From assembly GCF_014235185.1 (NCBI RefSeq), contig NZ_CP060131.1:4285501-4349500 (forward strand): DNA of 64,000 nt, read 5' to 3'. The notes beneath the pieces were generated by a model, which was not told where the DNA came from, did not search any database, and was given only the letters and a program-made list of their open reading frames with translations. Position 1 is the first letter of the stretch. Every line of letters starts with the position of its first letter. Made by a program: the position numbers and the translations under genes. This DNA is from Pseudonocardia petroleophila (GTDB taxonomy: Bacteria > Actinomycetota > Actinomycetes > Mycobacteriales > Pseudonocardiaceae). Shown here in pieces: positions 7,931 through 17,283 of this stretch.

Positions 7931-9603
7931 TCGTCGCCGCGCTCGTCCTCGTCGTCCTCGCCACGCTCCTGATCGGGGCGCGCGGGGTGGCCGCCATGCG
8001 CAGCACCTCGGACTTCCTGGTCGCCTCGCGGCGGATCTCGCCCGCGCTGAACGCCGCGGCGGTGTCGGGGGAGTACCTGTCGGCGGCGTCGTTCCTCGGC
8101 GTCGCGGGGCTCGTGGTCAAGGACGGGATCGGGGCGCTGTGGTACCCGGTCGGGTTCACCGCGGGCTACCTCGCGATGCTCGCGCTGGTGGCGGCCCCGA
8201 TGCGCCGCACCGGCGCGCTGACCGTGCCCGACTTCGCCGAGGCCCGCCTCGGCTCCGCCGGCCTGCGCCGCCTCTCCGCGGTCGTGGTGCTGGTGATCGC
8301 CACGCTGTACCTGGTGCCGCAGTTCAAGGCGGCAGGGCAGGTGCTCGCGGTCGTGGCGGGCACGCCGTACTGGGTCGGGGTCGTCGTCGCGGGGGCGGCG
8401 GTGTCGATCACCCTGGCGCTGGGCGGGATGCGCGCGGCCACCTACGTGCAGGCGTTCCAGTTCGGGCTCAAGCTGCTGCTGTTCGTCGTCCCGGCGATCT
8501 GGCTGGTGCTCAGCGTGACCGGCGAGACGCGCGCGGCGGCGCTGTCCCCGGTGGAGTTCACGACGTTCACGCGCGACACCCCCGTCGACTTCCGGCTCGG
8601 CACGGAGCTGAGCGTCACCGAGCCCACCACCGTCTCCGTCGACGGGGGCCCGCCCGGGGTGCTCGACCCCGGCCGCTACGTCGTCGACGGCGGCAGCCGG
8701 TGGGTGTTCGCGCAGGGCTCGGACGTGCCCGACGTCGACGGGGCCGTCCCGCCCGGCGGGGAGAGCTGGTCGCGCCCCCTGCTCGACCCGGGCGGCGCGG
8801 GCCACCCGGTGCTCGCGACCCTGTCGATCCTGGTCGCCACCGTGCTCGGCACGATGGGCCTGCCGCACATCCTGGTGCGCTTCCACACCAGCCCCGACGG
8901 GCGCGGCGCCCGCCGCACCGCCGCGATCACCGTGGCGCTGCTCAGCGCGTTCTACCTGTTCCCGGCGGTCTACGGGGTGCTCGGTGCGGTCCTGCTGCCC
9001 GAGCTGTACCTCTCCGGCGGCACCGACACCGTCGTCGTCGCGCTGCCCGCGCGCGTCGACGGCGGGTTCGCCGGCACGCTGTTCACGGCCCTGCTGACGG
9101 CGGGCGCGTTCGCCGCGTTCCTCGCCACCTCGCTCGGGCTGCTGCTGGCGATGTCCGGGGCCGTGTCGCACGACCTGCTGCCCGGCACGACCTTGCGCCG
9201 GCTGCGGCTGACCTCGCTCGCGGCGGCCGCGCTCGTCGTCATGCTGGCGCTGCCCGCGGTGCACCTCGACGTGGGCGTGCTGGTGACCTCGGCGTTCGCC
9301 GTCGCCGCCTCCACGTTCTGCCCGTTGCTCGTGCTCGGCATCTGGTGGGCCGGGCTGACCGCCCGCGGCGCCGTCGTCGGGATGGTGGTGGGGCTGGTCG
9401 CCTCGGCCGGGGTGATCGTCGTCGACCTGACGCTCGGGTCCCCGGACGGCCTCGCCTCGATCCTGCTCGGGCAGCCCGCGCTGTGGTCGGTGCCGCTGGC
9501 GTTCGCGACGATGGTGCTGGTGTCGCTGCGCGGCCACCCGCCCGCGTGGGCCGCCGCCGCGATGCTGCGCCTGCACCTGGACGAGACCCGTCCGCGCGCC
9601 TGA
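7927..9603 (+). CDS. Sodium:solute symporter (SSS family), carboxylate-type
   Basis: 558-residue polytopic membrane carrier. The family signature GEYLSAASFLGVAGLV and the STSDFLVASRRI segment match the ActP/MctP branch of the SSS family, which imports acetate or other short monocarboxylates with a cation. GLPHILVRFHT is also conserved with the paralogue at 10119. Unlike that paralogue, it carries about 90 extra residues (about 208-296) between membrane segments. This insert is rich in Gly, Pro, Asp and Thr and probably faces outside. The GTG start overlaps the preceding small gene (GTGA). Substrate unknown; the neighbouring LytTR system suggests control by substrate or carbon status. Confidence 0.88.
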   Translation: MIVAALVLVVLATLLIGARGVAAMRSTSDFLVASRRISPALNAAAVSGEYLSAASFLGVAGLVVKDGIGALWYPVGFTAGYLAMLALVAAPMRRTGALTVPDFAEARLGSAGLRRLSAVVVLVIATLYLVPQFKAAGQVLAVVAGTPYWVGVVVAGAAVSITLALGGMRAATYVQAFQFGLKLLLFVVPAIWLVLSVTGETRAAALSPVEFTTFTRDTPVDFRLGTELSVTEPTTVSVDGGPPGVLDPGRYVVDGGSRWVFAQGSDVPDVDGAVPPGGESWSRPLLDPGGAGHPVLATLSILVATVLGTMGLPHILVRFHTSPDGRGARRTAAITVALLSAFYLFPAVYGVLGAVLLPELYLSGGTDTVVVALPARVDGGFAGTLFTALLTAGAFAAFLATSLGLLLAMSGAVSHDLLPGTTLRRLRLTSLAAAALVVMLALPAVHLDVGVLVTSAFAVAASTFCPLLVLGIWWAGLTARGAVVGMVVGLVASAGVIVVDLTLGSPDGLASILLGQPALWSVPLAFATMVLVSLRGHPPAWAAAAMLRLHLDETRPRA

Positions 9604-9628
9604 CCCCGGGGGGTCCCTGACTCTGCGT

Positions 9629-9670
9629 GACCGTTGGACGGCGTGGCCGACCGTTCGTCGACCGTTCGTC
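9629..9670 (+). promoter_or_regulatory. Candidate LytTR (AlgR-like) binding repeats upstream of the DUF485-actP operon
   Basis: Within the 177-base gap before the DUF485 gene, GACCGTTCGTC occurs twice back to back (9649-9659, 9660-9670), and a related GACCGTTGG lies at 9629-9637. Spacing is 20 and 11 bases, about two turns and one turn of DNA. The core CCGTTCGTC equals the published recognition core of AlgR, a LytTR-type regulator. LytTR proteins typically bind direct repeats on one DNA face. The encoded LytTR regulator lies 2 kb upstream. Single copies of the same 9-mer at 11831 and on the minus strand at 38455 show that it is not unique, so the tandem arrangement is the main support. Confidence 0.55.
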
Positions 9671-9780
9671 GCCCGTGCGGGTTGTGTGTCGTGGCCCACT
9701 TCCGGGTGGGAACCGGGACGGCTTTCCTGAGCGTCCGTTCCGGTCGGCCGAGTGCGGTCGGACGAGTGCAAGGAGGCACC

Positions 9781-10122
9781 GTGAGTACCACCGATCCGTC
9801 TCCCGCGGCGGCGACCCGGGACTGGCAGGCCATCGAGGCCGAGCCGGACTTCCAGGAGCTGCGCCGCAGGTTGCGCAGCTTCGTCTTCCCCGTCACCGGC
9901 CTGTTCCTCGGCTGGTACGTCCTCTACGTCCTGCTGGCGACCTACGCCGCGCCGTTCATGTCGATCCCGGTCCTGGGCAACATCAACCTCGGGCTGCTCC
10001 TGGGCCTGCTGCAGTTCGTGTCGACCTTCGCGATCACCGCCTGGTACGTGAAGTTCGCCGACCGCAGGCTCGACCCGCTGTCCAGCTCCATCCGCCAGGG
10101 CATCCAGGGGGCCGACAAGTGA
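9781..10122 (+). CDS. DUF485 membrane protein, ActP partner (YjcH-like)
   Basis: 113-residue DUF485 family protein. A soluble N-terminus with DFQELRRRLRSFVFP leads into two membrane helices (VTGLFLGWYVLYVLLATYA and NLGLLLGLLQFVSTFAITAW) and a basic tail ending KFADRRLDPL. This is the standard DUF485 layout, as in E. coli YjcH next to actP. GTG 9781 is preceded by AAGGAGG with good spacing; upstream in-frame starts would add a non-hydrophobic, unlikely extension. It overlaps the symporter by 4 bases. Expected to act with the symporter in carboxylate import. Confidence 0.9.
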   Translation: MSTTDPSPAAATRDWQAIEAEPDFQELRRRLRSFVFPVTGLFLGWYVLYVLLATYAAPFMSIPVLGNINLGLLLGLLQFVSTFAITAWYVKFADRRLDPLSSSIRQGIQGADK

Positions 10123-11768
10123 TCACCATCGTGCTCGCCCAGGGCGGGGTCGAGGGCAGCGACCCGATCCTCAACATCACCATCTTCGGCCTGTTCGTCG
10201 TGTTCACGCTGGGGATCGTCATCTACGTGAGCCGCCGCGCCACGTCGAGCGCCTCGGACTTCTACACCGCGGGCGGCGGGTTCTCCGGCCCGCAGAACGG
10301 CGTCGCGATCTCCGGCGACTACCTCTCGGCCGCCTCGTTCCTCGGCATCGCCGGCGCCATCGCGCTCAACGGCTACGACGGCTTCCTCTACTCCATCGGC
10401 TTCCTCGTGGCGTGGCTCGTCGCGCTGCTGCTGGTGGCGGAGCTGCTGCGCAACACCGGCAAGTACACGATGGGCGACGTGCTGGCGTTCCGGATGCGGC
10501 AGCGCCCCGTGCGCGCCGCCGCCGCGACCTCGACGCTCGCGGTGTCGTTCTTCTACCTGCTCGCGCAGATGGCGGGTGCCGGTGGCCTCGTCGCACTGCT
10601 GCTCAACATCACCGACGGCTTCGGCCAGTCGGTCGTCATCGCCATCGTCGGCGCGGTCATGATCGCCTACGTGCTCATCGGCGGCATGCGCGGCACGACC
10701 TGGGTGCAGATCATCAAGGCCGTCCTGCTGATCGCCGGTGCCGGCGTCATGACGATCTGGGTGCTCGCGCTCTACGGCTTCAACTTCTCCGCCGTGCTCG
10801 CCGACGCCGTCCGCGCGGGCGGCGAGACGGGCCAGGCGCTGCTGAACCCGGGCAAGCAGTACGGCAAGACCGCGATCACCCAGATCGACTTCCTGTCCCT
10901 GGGCCTCGCGCTCGTGCTCGGCACCGCGGGCCTGCCGCACATCCTCATGCGCTTCTACACCGTGCCCACGGCCAAGGAGGCCCGCCGCTCGGTGGTCTGG
11001 GCGATCTGGCTGATCGGCCTGTTCTACGTGTTCACGCTGGTCCTGGGCTACGGGGCCGGTGCGCTGGTCGGCCCCGAGGCGATCCGGGCCGCGCCGGGTG
11101 GCGCCAACTCGGCGGCCCCGCTGCTGGCCTACGAGCTGGGTGGCACCGTGCTGCTGGGTGTGATCGCGGCCGTCGCGTTCGCCACCATCCTCGCGGTGGT
11201 CGCCGGCCTGACGATCACGGCGTCGGCGTCGTTCGCCCACGACATCTACGCCAACGTGATCAAGAAGGGCGAGCTGTCCGACCCGAACGAGGAGGTGAAG
11301 GTCGCCCGCATCACGGCGGTCGTCATCGGCGTCGTCGCGATCGCCGGCGGCATCCTGGCCAACGGCCAGAACATCGCGTTCCTCGTGGCGCTGGCCTTCG
11401 CGGTCGCGGCCTCGGCGAACCTGCCGACGATCCTGTACTCGCTGTTCTGGAAGCGCTTCAACACCTCGGGCGCGCTGTGGAGCATCTACGGCGGTCTCGG
11501 CGTGACGGTCCTGCTGATCGTCTTCTCGCCGGTCGTGTCGGGCAAGCCCGTCGACGCGGCCACCGGCCGGAGCGCGTCGATGCTGCAGGGCGTCGACTTC
11601 CACTGGTTCCCGCTCGACAACCCGGGCATCGTCTCGATCCCGCTGTCGTTCCTGCTCGGCTACATCGGCACCGTGCTGAGCAAGGAGAAGCCGAACGCCG
11701 ACAAGGTCTCCGAGATGGCGGTCCGCTCCCTCACCGGGGTGGGCGTCGAGAAGTCGGTCGCGCACTAG
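10119..11768 (+). CDS. ActP/MctP-type cation:acetate (monocarboxylate) symporter
   Basis: 549-residue SSS-family carrier with the ActP hallmarks: an extracytoplasmic N-terminal tail, then SDFYTAGGGFSG, GDYLSAASFLGIAGAIAL, GLPHILMRFYTVPTAKEARRS and SASFAHDIYANV. These families import acetate, and in some actinobacteria pyruvate and propionate (MctC), together with a cation. The GTG start overlaps the DUF485 stop (GTGA), a pairing seen for yjcH-actP. A strong hairpin at 11796-11834 ends the operon. Probably regulated by the LytTR system at 5705-7569. Confidence 0.92.
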   Translation: MITIVLAQGGVEGSDPILNITIFGLFVVFTLGIVIYVSRRATSSASDFYTAGGGFSGPQNGVAISGDYLSAASFLGIAGAIALNGYDGFLYSIGFLVAWLVALLLVAELLRNTGKYTMGDVLAFRMRQRPVRAAAATSTLAVSFFYLLAQMAGAGGLVALLLNITDGFGQSVVIAIVGAVMIAYVLIGGMRGTTWVQIIKAVLLIAGAGVMTIWVLALYGFNFSAVLADAVRAGGETGQALLNPGKQYGKTAITQIDFLSLGLALVLGTAGLPHILMRFYTVPTAKEARRSVVWAIWLIGLFYVFTLVLGYGAGALVGPEAIRAAPGGANSAAPLLAYELGGTVLLGVIAAVAFATILAVVAGLTITASASFAHDIYANVIKKGELSDPNEEVKVARITAVVIGVVAIAGGILANGQNIAFLVALAFAVAASANLPTILYSLFWKRFNTSGALWSIYGGLGVTVLLIVFSPVVSGKPVDAATGRSASMLQGVDFHWFPLDNPGIVSIPLSFLLGYIGTVLSKEKPNADKVSEMAVRSLTGVGVEKSVAH

Positions 11769-11795
11769 GACGACCCCGAACGACCGGGGTGACGC

Positions 11796-11834
11796 ACGGC
11801 CCTCCCGTCCATCACGAGTGGACGGGAGGGCCGT
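11796..11834. terminator. Bidirectional hairpin terminator after the ActP gene
   Basis: Sixteen-base perfect arms at 11796-11811 and 11819-11834 around a 7-base loop (tcacgag), located 27 bases after the ActP stop and 9 bases before the stop of the convergent DUF202 gene. There is no T-run, as is common for actinobacterial terminators. It probably serves both converging transcripts. Confidence 0.8.
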
Positions 11835-11842
11835 TCGTCGTC

Positions 11843-12154
11843 CTAGCGCAGTGCGCCGGTGAGCACCGCACCGAGCACCGCGAGACCGAACAGGGCCACC
11901 GCGGTGCCGCCGGCGACGACCGCGCCCCGCGGCGGGGTCGACGGGTCGGTGAGCAGCCGGCGGGCGCGCCGCCGTCCGATCCCGGCCAGCAGCAGCGCGA
12001 GCACCACGCCGAGCACGGCGAGGACCAGCGCCCCCGAGCCGGGATCGCCGAGGTGGCGGACCGCGAGCAGGGCCCCGCCGGTCAGCATCGCGAGGGCGGT
12101 GCGCTCCCAGGCCAGCGCGGTGCGCTCGGGGGCCAGCCCCGGCGGCGGGATCAC
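11843..12154 (-). CDS. DUF202 membrane protein (second of a pair)
   Basis: 103 residues with the DUF202 N-terminal signature (APERTALAWERTALAML) followed by three hydrophobic segments. DUF202 proteins are small inner-membrane proteins of unknown function, related to YidH/YidG. The GTG start overlaps the stop of the preceding DUF202 gene (GTGA). Last gene of a three-gene unit GGDEF - DUF202 - DUF202, in which all junctions overlap by 4 bases. Confidence 0.85.
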   Translation of the reverse strand: MIPPPGLAPERTALAWERTALAMLTGGALLAVRHLGDPGSGALVLAVLGVVLALLLAGIGRRRARRLLTDPSTPPRGAVVAGGTAVALFGLAVLGAVLTGALR

Positions 12155-12486
12155 CGCAGGCCGCCGACCACCAGCAGCACCGCCACGGCCAGGCCGAGGG
12201 CGGCCAGCGCGGAGCCGAGCAGCGCGGGCATCCGGGTCGGGGGCAGGTCCGCCCCGCGCGTCATCGCGTCCTGCACGCGGTGCCAGCGCCGCATCGCCCC
12301 GGCGGCCACCGCGACGCCGAGCCCGGCCAGCACCACCCCGACGACGTGCCGCGCGCCCTCGACGCCGAACTCCGGCACCAGCGCCGCGACGGCTACCCCG
12401 GCGGCGACGAGCGCGAGCGCGGTCCGCAGCCAGGCCAGGTAGGTGCGCTCGTTGGCCAGGGTGAAGCGGGGGTCCGGGGCGGTCAC
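12151..12486 (-). CDS. DUF202/YidH-family membrane protein (first of a pair)
   Basis: 111 residues. The N-terminus DPRFTLANERTYLAWLRTALAL is the typical YidH/DUF202 signature and is followed by three hydrophobic segments separated by a short basic loop (MRRWHRVQDAM). Function unknown. The GTG start overlaps the stop of the GGDEF gene by 4 bases. Paralogous to, but clearly diverged from, the DUF202 protein that follows. Confidence 0.88.
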   Translation of the reverse strand: MTAPDPRFTLANERTYLAWLRTALALVAAGVAVAALVPEFGVEGARHVVGVVLAGLGVAVAAGAMRRWHRVQDAMTRGADLPPTRMPALLGSALAALGLAVAVLLVVGGLR

Positions 12487-13463
12487 GCCGGGGTCCCGGC
12501 GGCCCGGCGCCGCCGCTTCTGCTCGTACATCGCCTCGTCGGCGGCCTGCCACGCGCCGGGGAGCCCGGCGACCACGCTGTAGGGCGCGTGCCCGAACGAG
12601 CCGGACACCCCGGCCGCCGACAGCGACTGCTCCATCCGCTCCACCAGCTGCGCCGTCTGCTCGACGGTGGCGCCGACGGCGAGCATCCCGAACTCGTCGC
12701 CACCGAGGCGGGCCAGCACGTCGCCGCCGCGGACGCACAGCGACAGGGCCGTCGCGGCCCGGCGGATGTAGTCGTCGCCCGCGTCGTGGCCGCGGGTGTC
12801 GTTGACGGTCTTGAGGTGGTCGAGGTCCATGACGACCACGCACGCCGGGTCGCCGAAGCGGCGGAAGCGCCGCTCCTCGACGCGCAGGAAGCGGTCCCAG
12901 CCGCGGCGGTTGAGCAGGCCGGTGAGGGCGTCGGTGTCGGCCTCGCGGCGCGCGAGCTCCAGGTCCCGCGCCGCCGCGGTGGCCTGCGTGTCGGCCTCCA
13001 GCACGGCGGAGAGCATGCTCGAGAGCAGGTCGAGCAGCGGGCGGTGGGCGTGCAGCGACTCGGGCTGCCGGTCGGGGTCGAAGCCGCACACGGTGCCGAA
13101 CAGGGCGCCGTCGGGCCGGACGATCGGGGTGCCGACGTAGGCGTTGACGACGAACGGCCGCGCCGCGACCGCCGCGGCCGCGTACTGCGGCACCTGCCCC
13201 ACGTCGGGGGCGATCCGCGGGGTCTCCCCGGCCACCATCGTGCGGCACAGCGACGTCGCGTAGGGCAGCTCCGTGCCCGGCGGCAGGCCGTAGGCGGGGG
13301 AGTCGACCGAGAGCAGGACCTGCCGTCCGTCGACGATGCGGGTGACGGCCCACATCCCCATCGGCACGAACCGGGAGAGGTACTCGACGACGGTGGCGCA
13401 GGCCGCGTCGAACGTGCGGGCCGGGCGCAGGTGGGGTGCGACGAGCGGCGGGTCCGGTTCCAT
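12483..13463 (-). CDS. GAF-GGDEF diguanylate cyclase
   Basis: 326 residues: an N-terminal GAF-like sensory domain (about 15-150) and a C-terminal GGDEF domain with an intact active-site GGDEF (residues 254-258, RLGGDEFGML) and DTDALTGLLNRRGWDR at its start. It should make cyclic di-GMP from two GTP. No EAL domain or membrane segment. A product-inhibition RxxD site is not obvious at the usual position. ATG 13463 is preceded on the minus strand by GAGGAGGGCC; a longer frame to 13595 gives an unconvincing Gly/Pro/Arg-rich extension. First gene of a unit with two DUF202 membrane proteins. Confidence 0.9.
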   Translation of the reverse strand: MEPDPPLVAPHLRPARTFDAACATVVEYLSRFVPMGMWAVTRIVDGRQVLLSVDSPAYGLPPGTELPYATSLCRTMVAGETPRIAPDVGQVPQYAAAAVAARPFVVNAYVGTPIVRPDGALFGTVCGFDPDRQPESLHAHRPLLDLLSSMLSAVLEADTQATAAARDLELARREADTDALTGLLNRRGWDRFLRVEERRFRRFGDPACVVVMDLDHLKTVNDTRGHDAGDDYIRRAATALSLCVRGGDVLARLGGDEFGMLAVGATVEQTAQLVERMEQSLSAAGVSGSFGHAPYSVVAGLPGAWQAADEAMYEQKRRRRAAGTPA

Positions 13464-13608
13464 CGGCCCTCCTCGGCGCGGGTACCCCGCACACGATAGG
13501 CGGCCGCACCGACGAGGGCCTCCGCACTGGCCTCGGGGCCCGGCCGGACCGGCCGGACCCCGAGGTGTCCCGAACTGACGCGCTGCTCCCACCACGAAGC
13601 AACGAGAG

Positions 13609-13627
13609 GAAAGTTAGCCTAACCTGA
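13609..13627. promoter_or_regulatory. Possible DtxR/IdeR iron box
   Basis: The 19 bases here match the DtxR/IdeR consensus TTAGGTTAGSCTAACCTAA at 15 positions, including the unbroken core GTTAGSCTAACCT. The box overlaps the 3' end of the esterase gene and lies 146 bases upstream of the GGDEF start, so it could act on the GGDEF-DUF202 unit. Regulators of this family usually bind at or near the promoter, and no strong promoter elements are visible beside it. Confidence 0.4.
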
Positions 13628-14566
13628 CCGATGGCGCAAGCCCGGCCGGCGCAGCAGGGCCGCGAACGCGGCGAGCACCTCACGGCTGCGGGCGTCGGCT
13701 GCGGCCACGGCGCCGAGGAAGGCGAAGTAGCCGTGGATCAGGCCCGGGCCGGTGACGTGCGTGACGGGCACCCCCGCGGCGCGCAGCCGCTCGGCGTAGC
13801 CGACCCCCTCGTCGTGCAGCGGGTCGAACTCCGCCGTGGCGACGACGGCGGGCGGGAGGCCGGCCAGGTCGGGTGCGGCGAGCAGGTCGACGCGCGGGTC
13901 CCCGGCCTGCTCGGGGGACGGCGCGTACTGCGCGTAGAACCACCTCATGTCGGCCGCGGTGAGGAACCGGCCCTCGCCGTTGCGCCGCACCGAGTCCTGC
14001 CCCATCGACGGGTCGGTGGCCGGGTAGACGAGCAGCTGGGCGGCCAGGGCCGGACCGCCCGCGTCCCGGCCGTGCCGCGCGAGACCGGCCGCGAGGCTCG
14101 CGCCCGCGCTGTCCCCGGCGACGGCGAGCGGGCGTCCCGGGTAGCGGTCGGCCAGGTGCAGCAGCGCCGCCCACGCGTCCTCCAGCGGGGCCGGGTGCGG
14201 GTGCTCCGGGGCGAGTCGGTAGTCCAGCGCGACGACGGTGGCGCCCACCGCGTTCGCGATGCGGCGGCACACGGGATCGTGGGTGTCGAGGTCGCCCATG
14301 ACCCAGCCGCCGCCGTGCAGGAACAGCACCACCGCGTGCGCGTCGTCCGGGGTGTAGGTGCGGACGGGCAGCGGCCCGCCCGGTCCCGGCACCGTCGCGT
14401 CGACGACGGAGGCCACGGACTCCGGCACGAAGTCCGGCCCGCGCCGGGCCAGCGCCAGCGCCCGGTAGTGCGCGCGCGTCTCCCGGGCGGTGCCCCGCAC
14501 CAGCGGTAGGGCGCCCGCGTCGGCCAGGCGGGTGAGGACGTCGGCGAAGTCGGGGTCCAGCGGCAC
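13619..14566 (-). CDS. HSL-family alpha/beta-hydrolase (esterase)
   Basis: 315-residue hormone-sensitive-lipase type esterase. The oxyanion motif HGGGW (FLHGGGWVMGDL), the nucleophile elbow GDSAG with Ser153, the acid segment (ATAEFDPLHDEG) and the catalytic His (GLIHGYF) are all present. Soluble, no signal peptide. GTG 14566 is preceded by CGAGGAGG at proper spacing; an upstream ATG at 14599 would place that site inside the gene. Such enzymes hydrolyse short-chain acyl esters; the substrate is unknown. A paralogue lies at 60481. Confidence 0.88.
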   Translation of the reverse strand: MPLDPDFADVLTRLADAGALPLVRGTARETRAHYRALALARRGPDFVPESVASVVDATVPGPGGPLPVRTYTPDDAHAVVLFLHGGGWVMGDLDTHDPVCRRIANAVGATVVALDYRLAPEHPHPAPLEDAWAALLHLADRYPGRPLAVAGDSAGASLAAGLARHGRDAGGPALAAQLLVYPATDPSMGQDSVRRNGEGRFLTAADMRWFYAQYAPSPEQAGDPRVDLLAAPDLAGLPPAVVATAEFDPLHDEGVGYAERLRAAGVPVTHVTGPGLIHGYFAFLGAVAAADARSREVLAAFAALLRRPGLRHRSG

Positions 14567-14684
14567 GGGGCCTCCTCGGTCCGGGCGGTGGTGGATCACG
14601 GTGGATCACTCTGCCCCGGCGACCGGCACCCCGCCCGGCAGGGCGCGAGGCGACCGCAGGGTCGCCGACCGGCTGCGGACACGA

Positions 14685-14718
14685 CGACGGCCCCCGGGCC
14701 GGAGCTCGGGGGCCGTCG
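14685..14718 (-). terminator. Terminator of sigA
   Basis: Twelve-base perfect arms at 14685-14696 and 14707-14718 around a GC-rich loop, 14 bases beyond the sigA stop on its strand. No T-run. The rest of the 165-base gap between sigA and the esterase shows only the esterase ribosome-binding site. Confidence 0.75.
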
Positions 14719-14731
14719 CGCAGGACCGGGT

Positions 14732-16147
<1,416 letters not shown>

Positions 16148-16284
16148 CTAGGCCCTCTCACTGCGGTGCGCTGGTGAGCCGGACGATCACATACCGGCTG
16201 CCTGACGAGATCTGTGGGACGTTGACCCGCCGGGTCGCCGCCCGGGAGCACCGGAGGGGCGGCCCCGCAGCGGGGTGTGCGGCC

Positions 16285-16290
16285 ATTGTA
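16285..16290 (-). promoter_or_regulatory. Possible -10 element of the sigA promoter
   Basis: On the minus strand the hexamer TACAAT lies about 138 bases upstream of the sigA start, and it is one of few AT-rich hexamers in the 220-base divergent gap to suhB. No convincing -35 box (TTGAC-like) is found at 16-19 bases upstream, so this is tentative. The rest of the gap shows no gene. Confidence 0.35.
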
Positions 16291-16367
16291 ACTGCGTGCG
16301 TCGCGGGTGCTCGCGCCTGCGATCCCGTAGGCGTGTCCGGGCGGCCGGGATGTGATCGGATGACCGG

Positions 16368-17234
16368 GTGAGCACCCCGCACGACAGTACTCCGCCCGCG
16401 GTCGATCCGGAGGCGTTGCGCCTGGTCGCGGTGCGTGTCGCCACCGAGGCGGCCACGCACCTGCGCGGCCTGCCGCGGCCGTGGGAGACCGGTGGTGCGG
16501 CCGGGTCGGTGGCCACCAAGAGCACCCCGACCGACGTCGTGACGGCCTCGGACACCGCGGTGGAGACGCTGATCCGCGATCGGCTCGCCGTGCTGCGTCC
16601 CGGGGACCCCGTGGTGGGGGAGGAGCACGGCGGCAGCGCGGGCGTCGACGTCGATCGGGTCGTGTGGGTCGTCGACCCGATCGACGGCACCGTCAACTTC
16701 CTCTACGGCCTGCCCTGGTACGCGATCTCGGTGGCCGCGACGCGCGGCGGCGAGTCGCTGGCCGGGGCCGTCGTGGAGCCGGACTCGGGGCGCCTGTGGA
16801 GCGCGGCGGCCGGCCTCGGGGCCACCTGCGACGGGCGGCCGCTGTCGGTGTCGGCGGCCACCGACGTGTCGCTGTCGCTGCTGGGCACCGGGTTCGCCTA
16901 CGACGGGACGCGCCGCGCCCGGCAGGCGTCGCTGGTCGCGGCGCTGCTCCCGCAGGTCCGCGACGTCCGCCGCACCGGGTCGGCCGCGCTCGACCTGTGC
17001 GCCGTCGCCGCCGGCTGGACCGACGCCTACCTCGAGCACGGCTGCAACTGGTGGGACTGGGCCGCCGCCGCGCTCGTCGCGCGCGAGGCGGGCGCGGTGG
17101 TGCGGACGCCCGGGGCCGGGGGCCTCGCCCCGCCCGACGACGGCCTCGGCGCCGACGCCCTGCTCGCCGCGACGCCGGGGATCGCCGCCGAGCTGGCGGT
17201 GCGCGCCCGGGACGCGGGGGCCGGGTCCGTCTGA
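16368..17234 (+). CDS. suhB: Inositol monophosphatase family protein (SuhB-like)
   Basis: 288-residue, Mg-dependent phosphatase of the inositol monophosphatase/FBPase superfamily. It has VVGEEHGG (metal ligand), the signature WVVDPIDGTVNF with Asp103, and the late motif CNWWDWAAAALVAREAGA. It probably removes phosphate from myo-inositol-1-phosphate or a related sugar phosphate, a step in inositol/phosphatidylinositol supply in Actinobacteria. M. tuberculosis SuhB (Rv2701c) occupies the equivalent place next to cei and near sigA. GTG start. It converges on the Cei-like gene, with a strong hairpin between. Confidence 0.9.
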   Translation: MSTPHDSTPPAVDPEALRLVAVRVATEAATHLRGLPRPWETGGAAGSVATKSTPTDVVTASDTAVETLIRDRLAVLRPGDPVVGEEHGGSAGVDVDRVVWVVDPIDGTVNFLYGLPWYAISVAATRGGESLAGAVVEPDSGRLWSAAAGLGATCDGRPLSVSAATDVSLSLLGTGFAYDGTRRARQASLVAALLPQVRDVRRTGSAALDLCAVAAGWTDAYLEHGCNWWDWAAAALVAREAGAVVRTPGAGGLAPPDDGLGADALLAATPGIAAELAVRARDAGAGSV

Positions 17235-17238
17235 GGTC

Positions 17239-17278
17239 GTGCGCGGAGACGGTCGCCGGGGCGACCGTTCCCGCGCAC
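17239..17278. terminator. Long hairpin between converging suhB and cei-like genes
   Basis: Bases 17239-17256 pair with 17261-17278: eight pairs, one mismatch (A-C), one G-T wobble and eight further pairs around a 4-base loop. It fills nearly all of the 49-base space between the two stop codons, so it can end transcription from both sides. Confidence 0.85.
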
Positions 17279-17283
17279 GGGTC

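Noticed and set aside
11831..11839. A third LytTR/AlgR-type box (CCGTTCGTC)
   Set aside because: It is a single copy inside the arm and tail of a terminator, with no promoter after it; the same holds for the minus-strand copy at 38455-38463, upstream of a lipoprotein gene but single.
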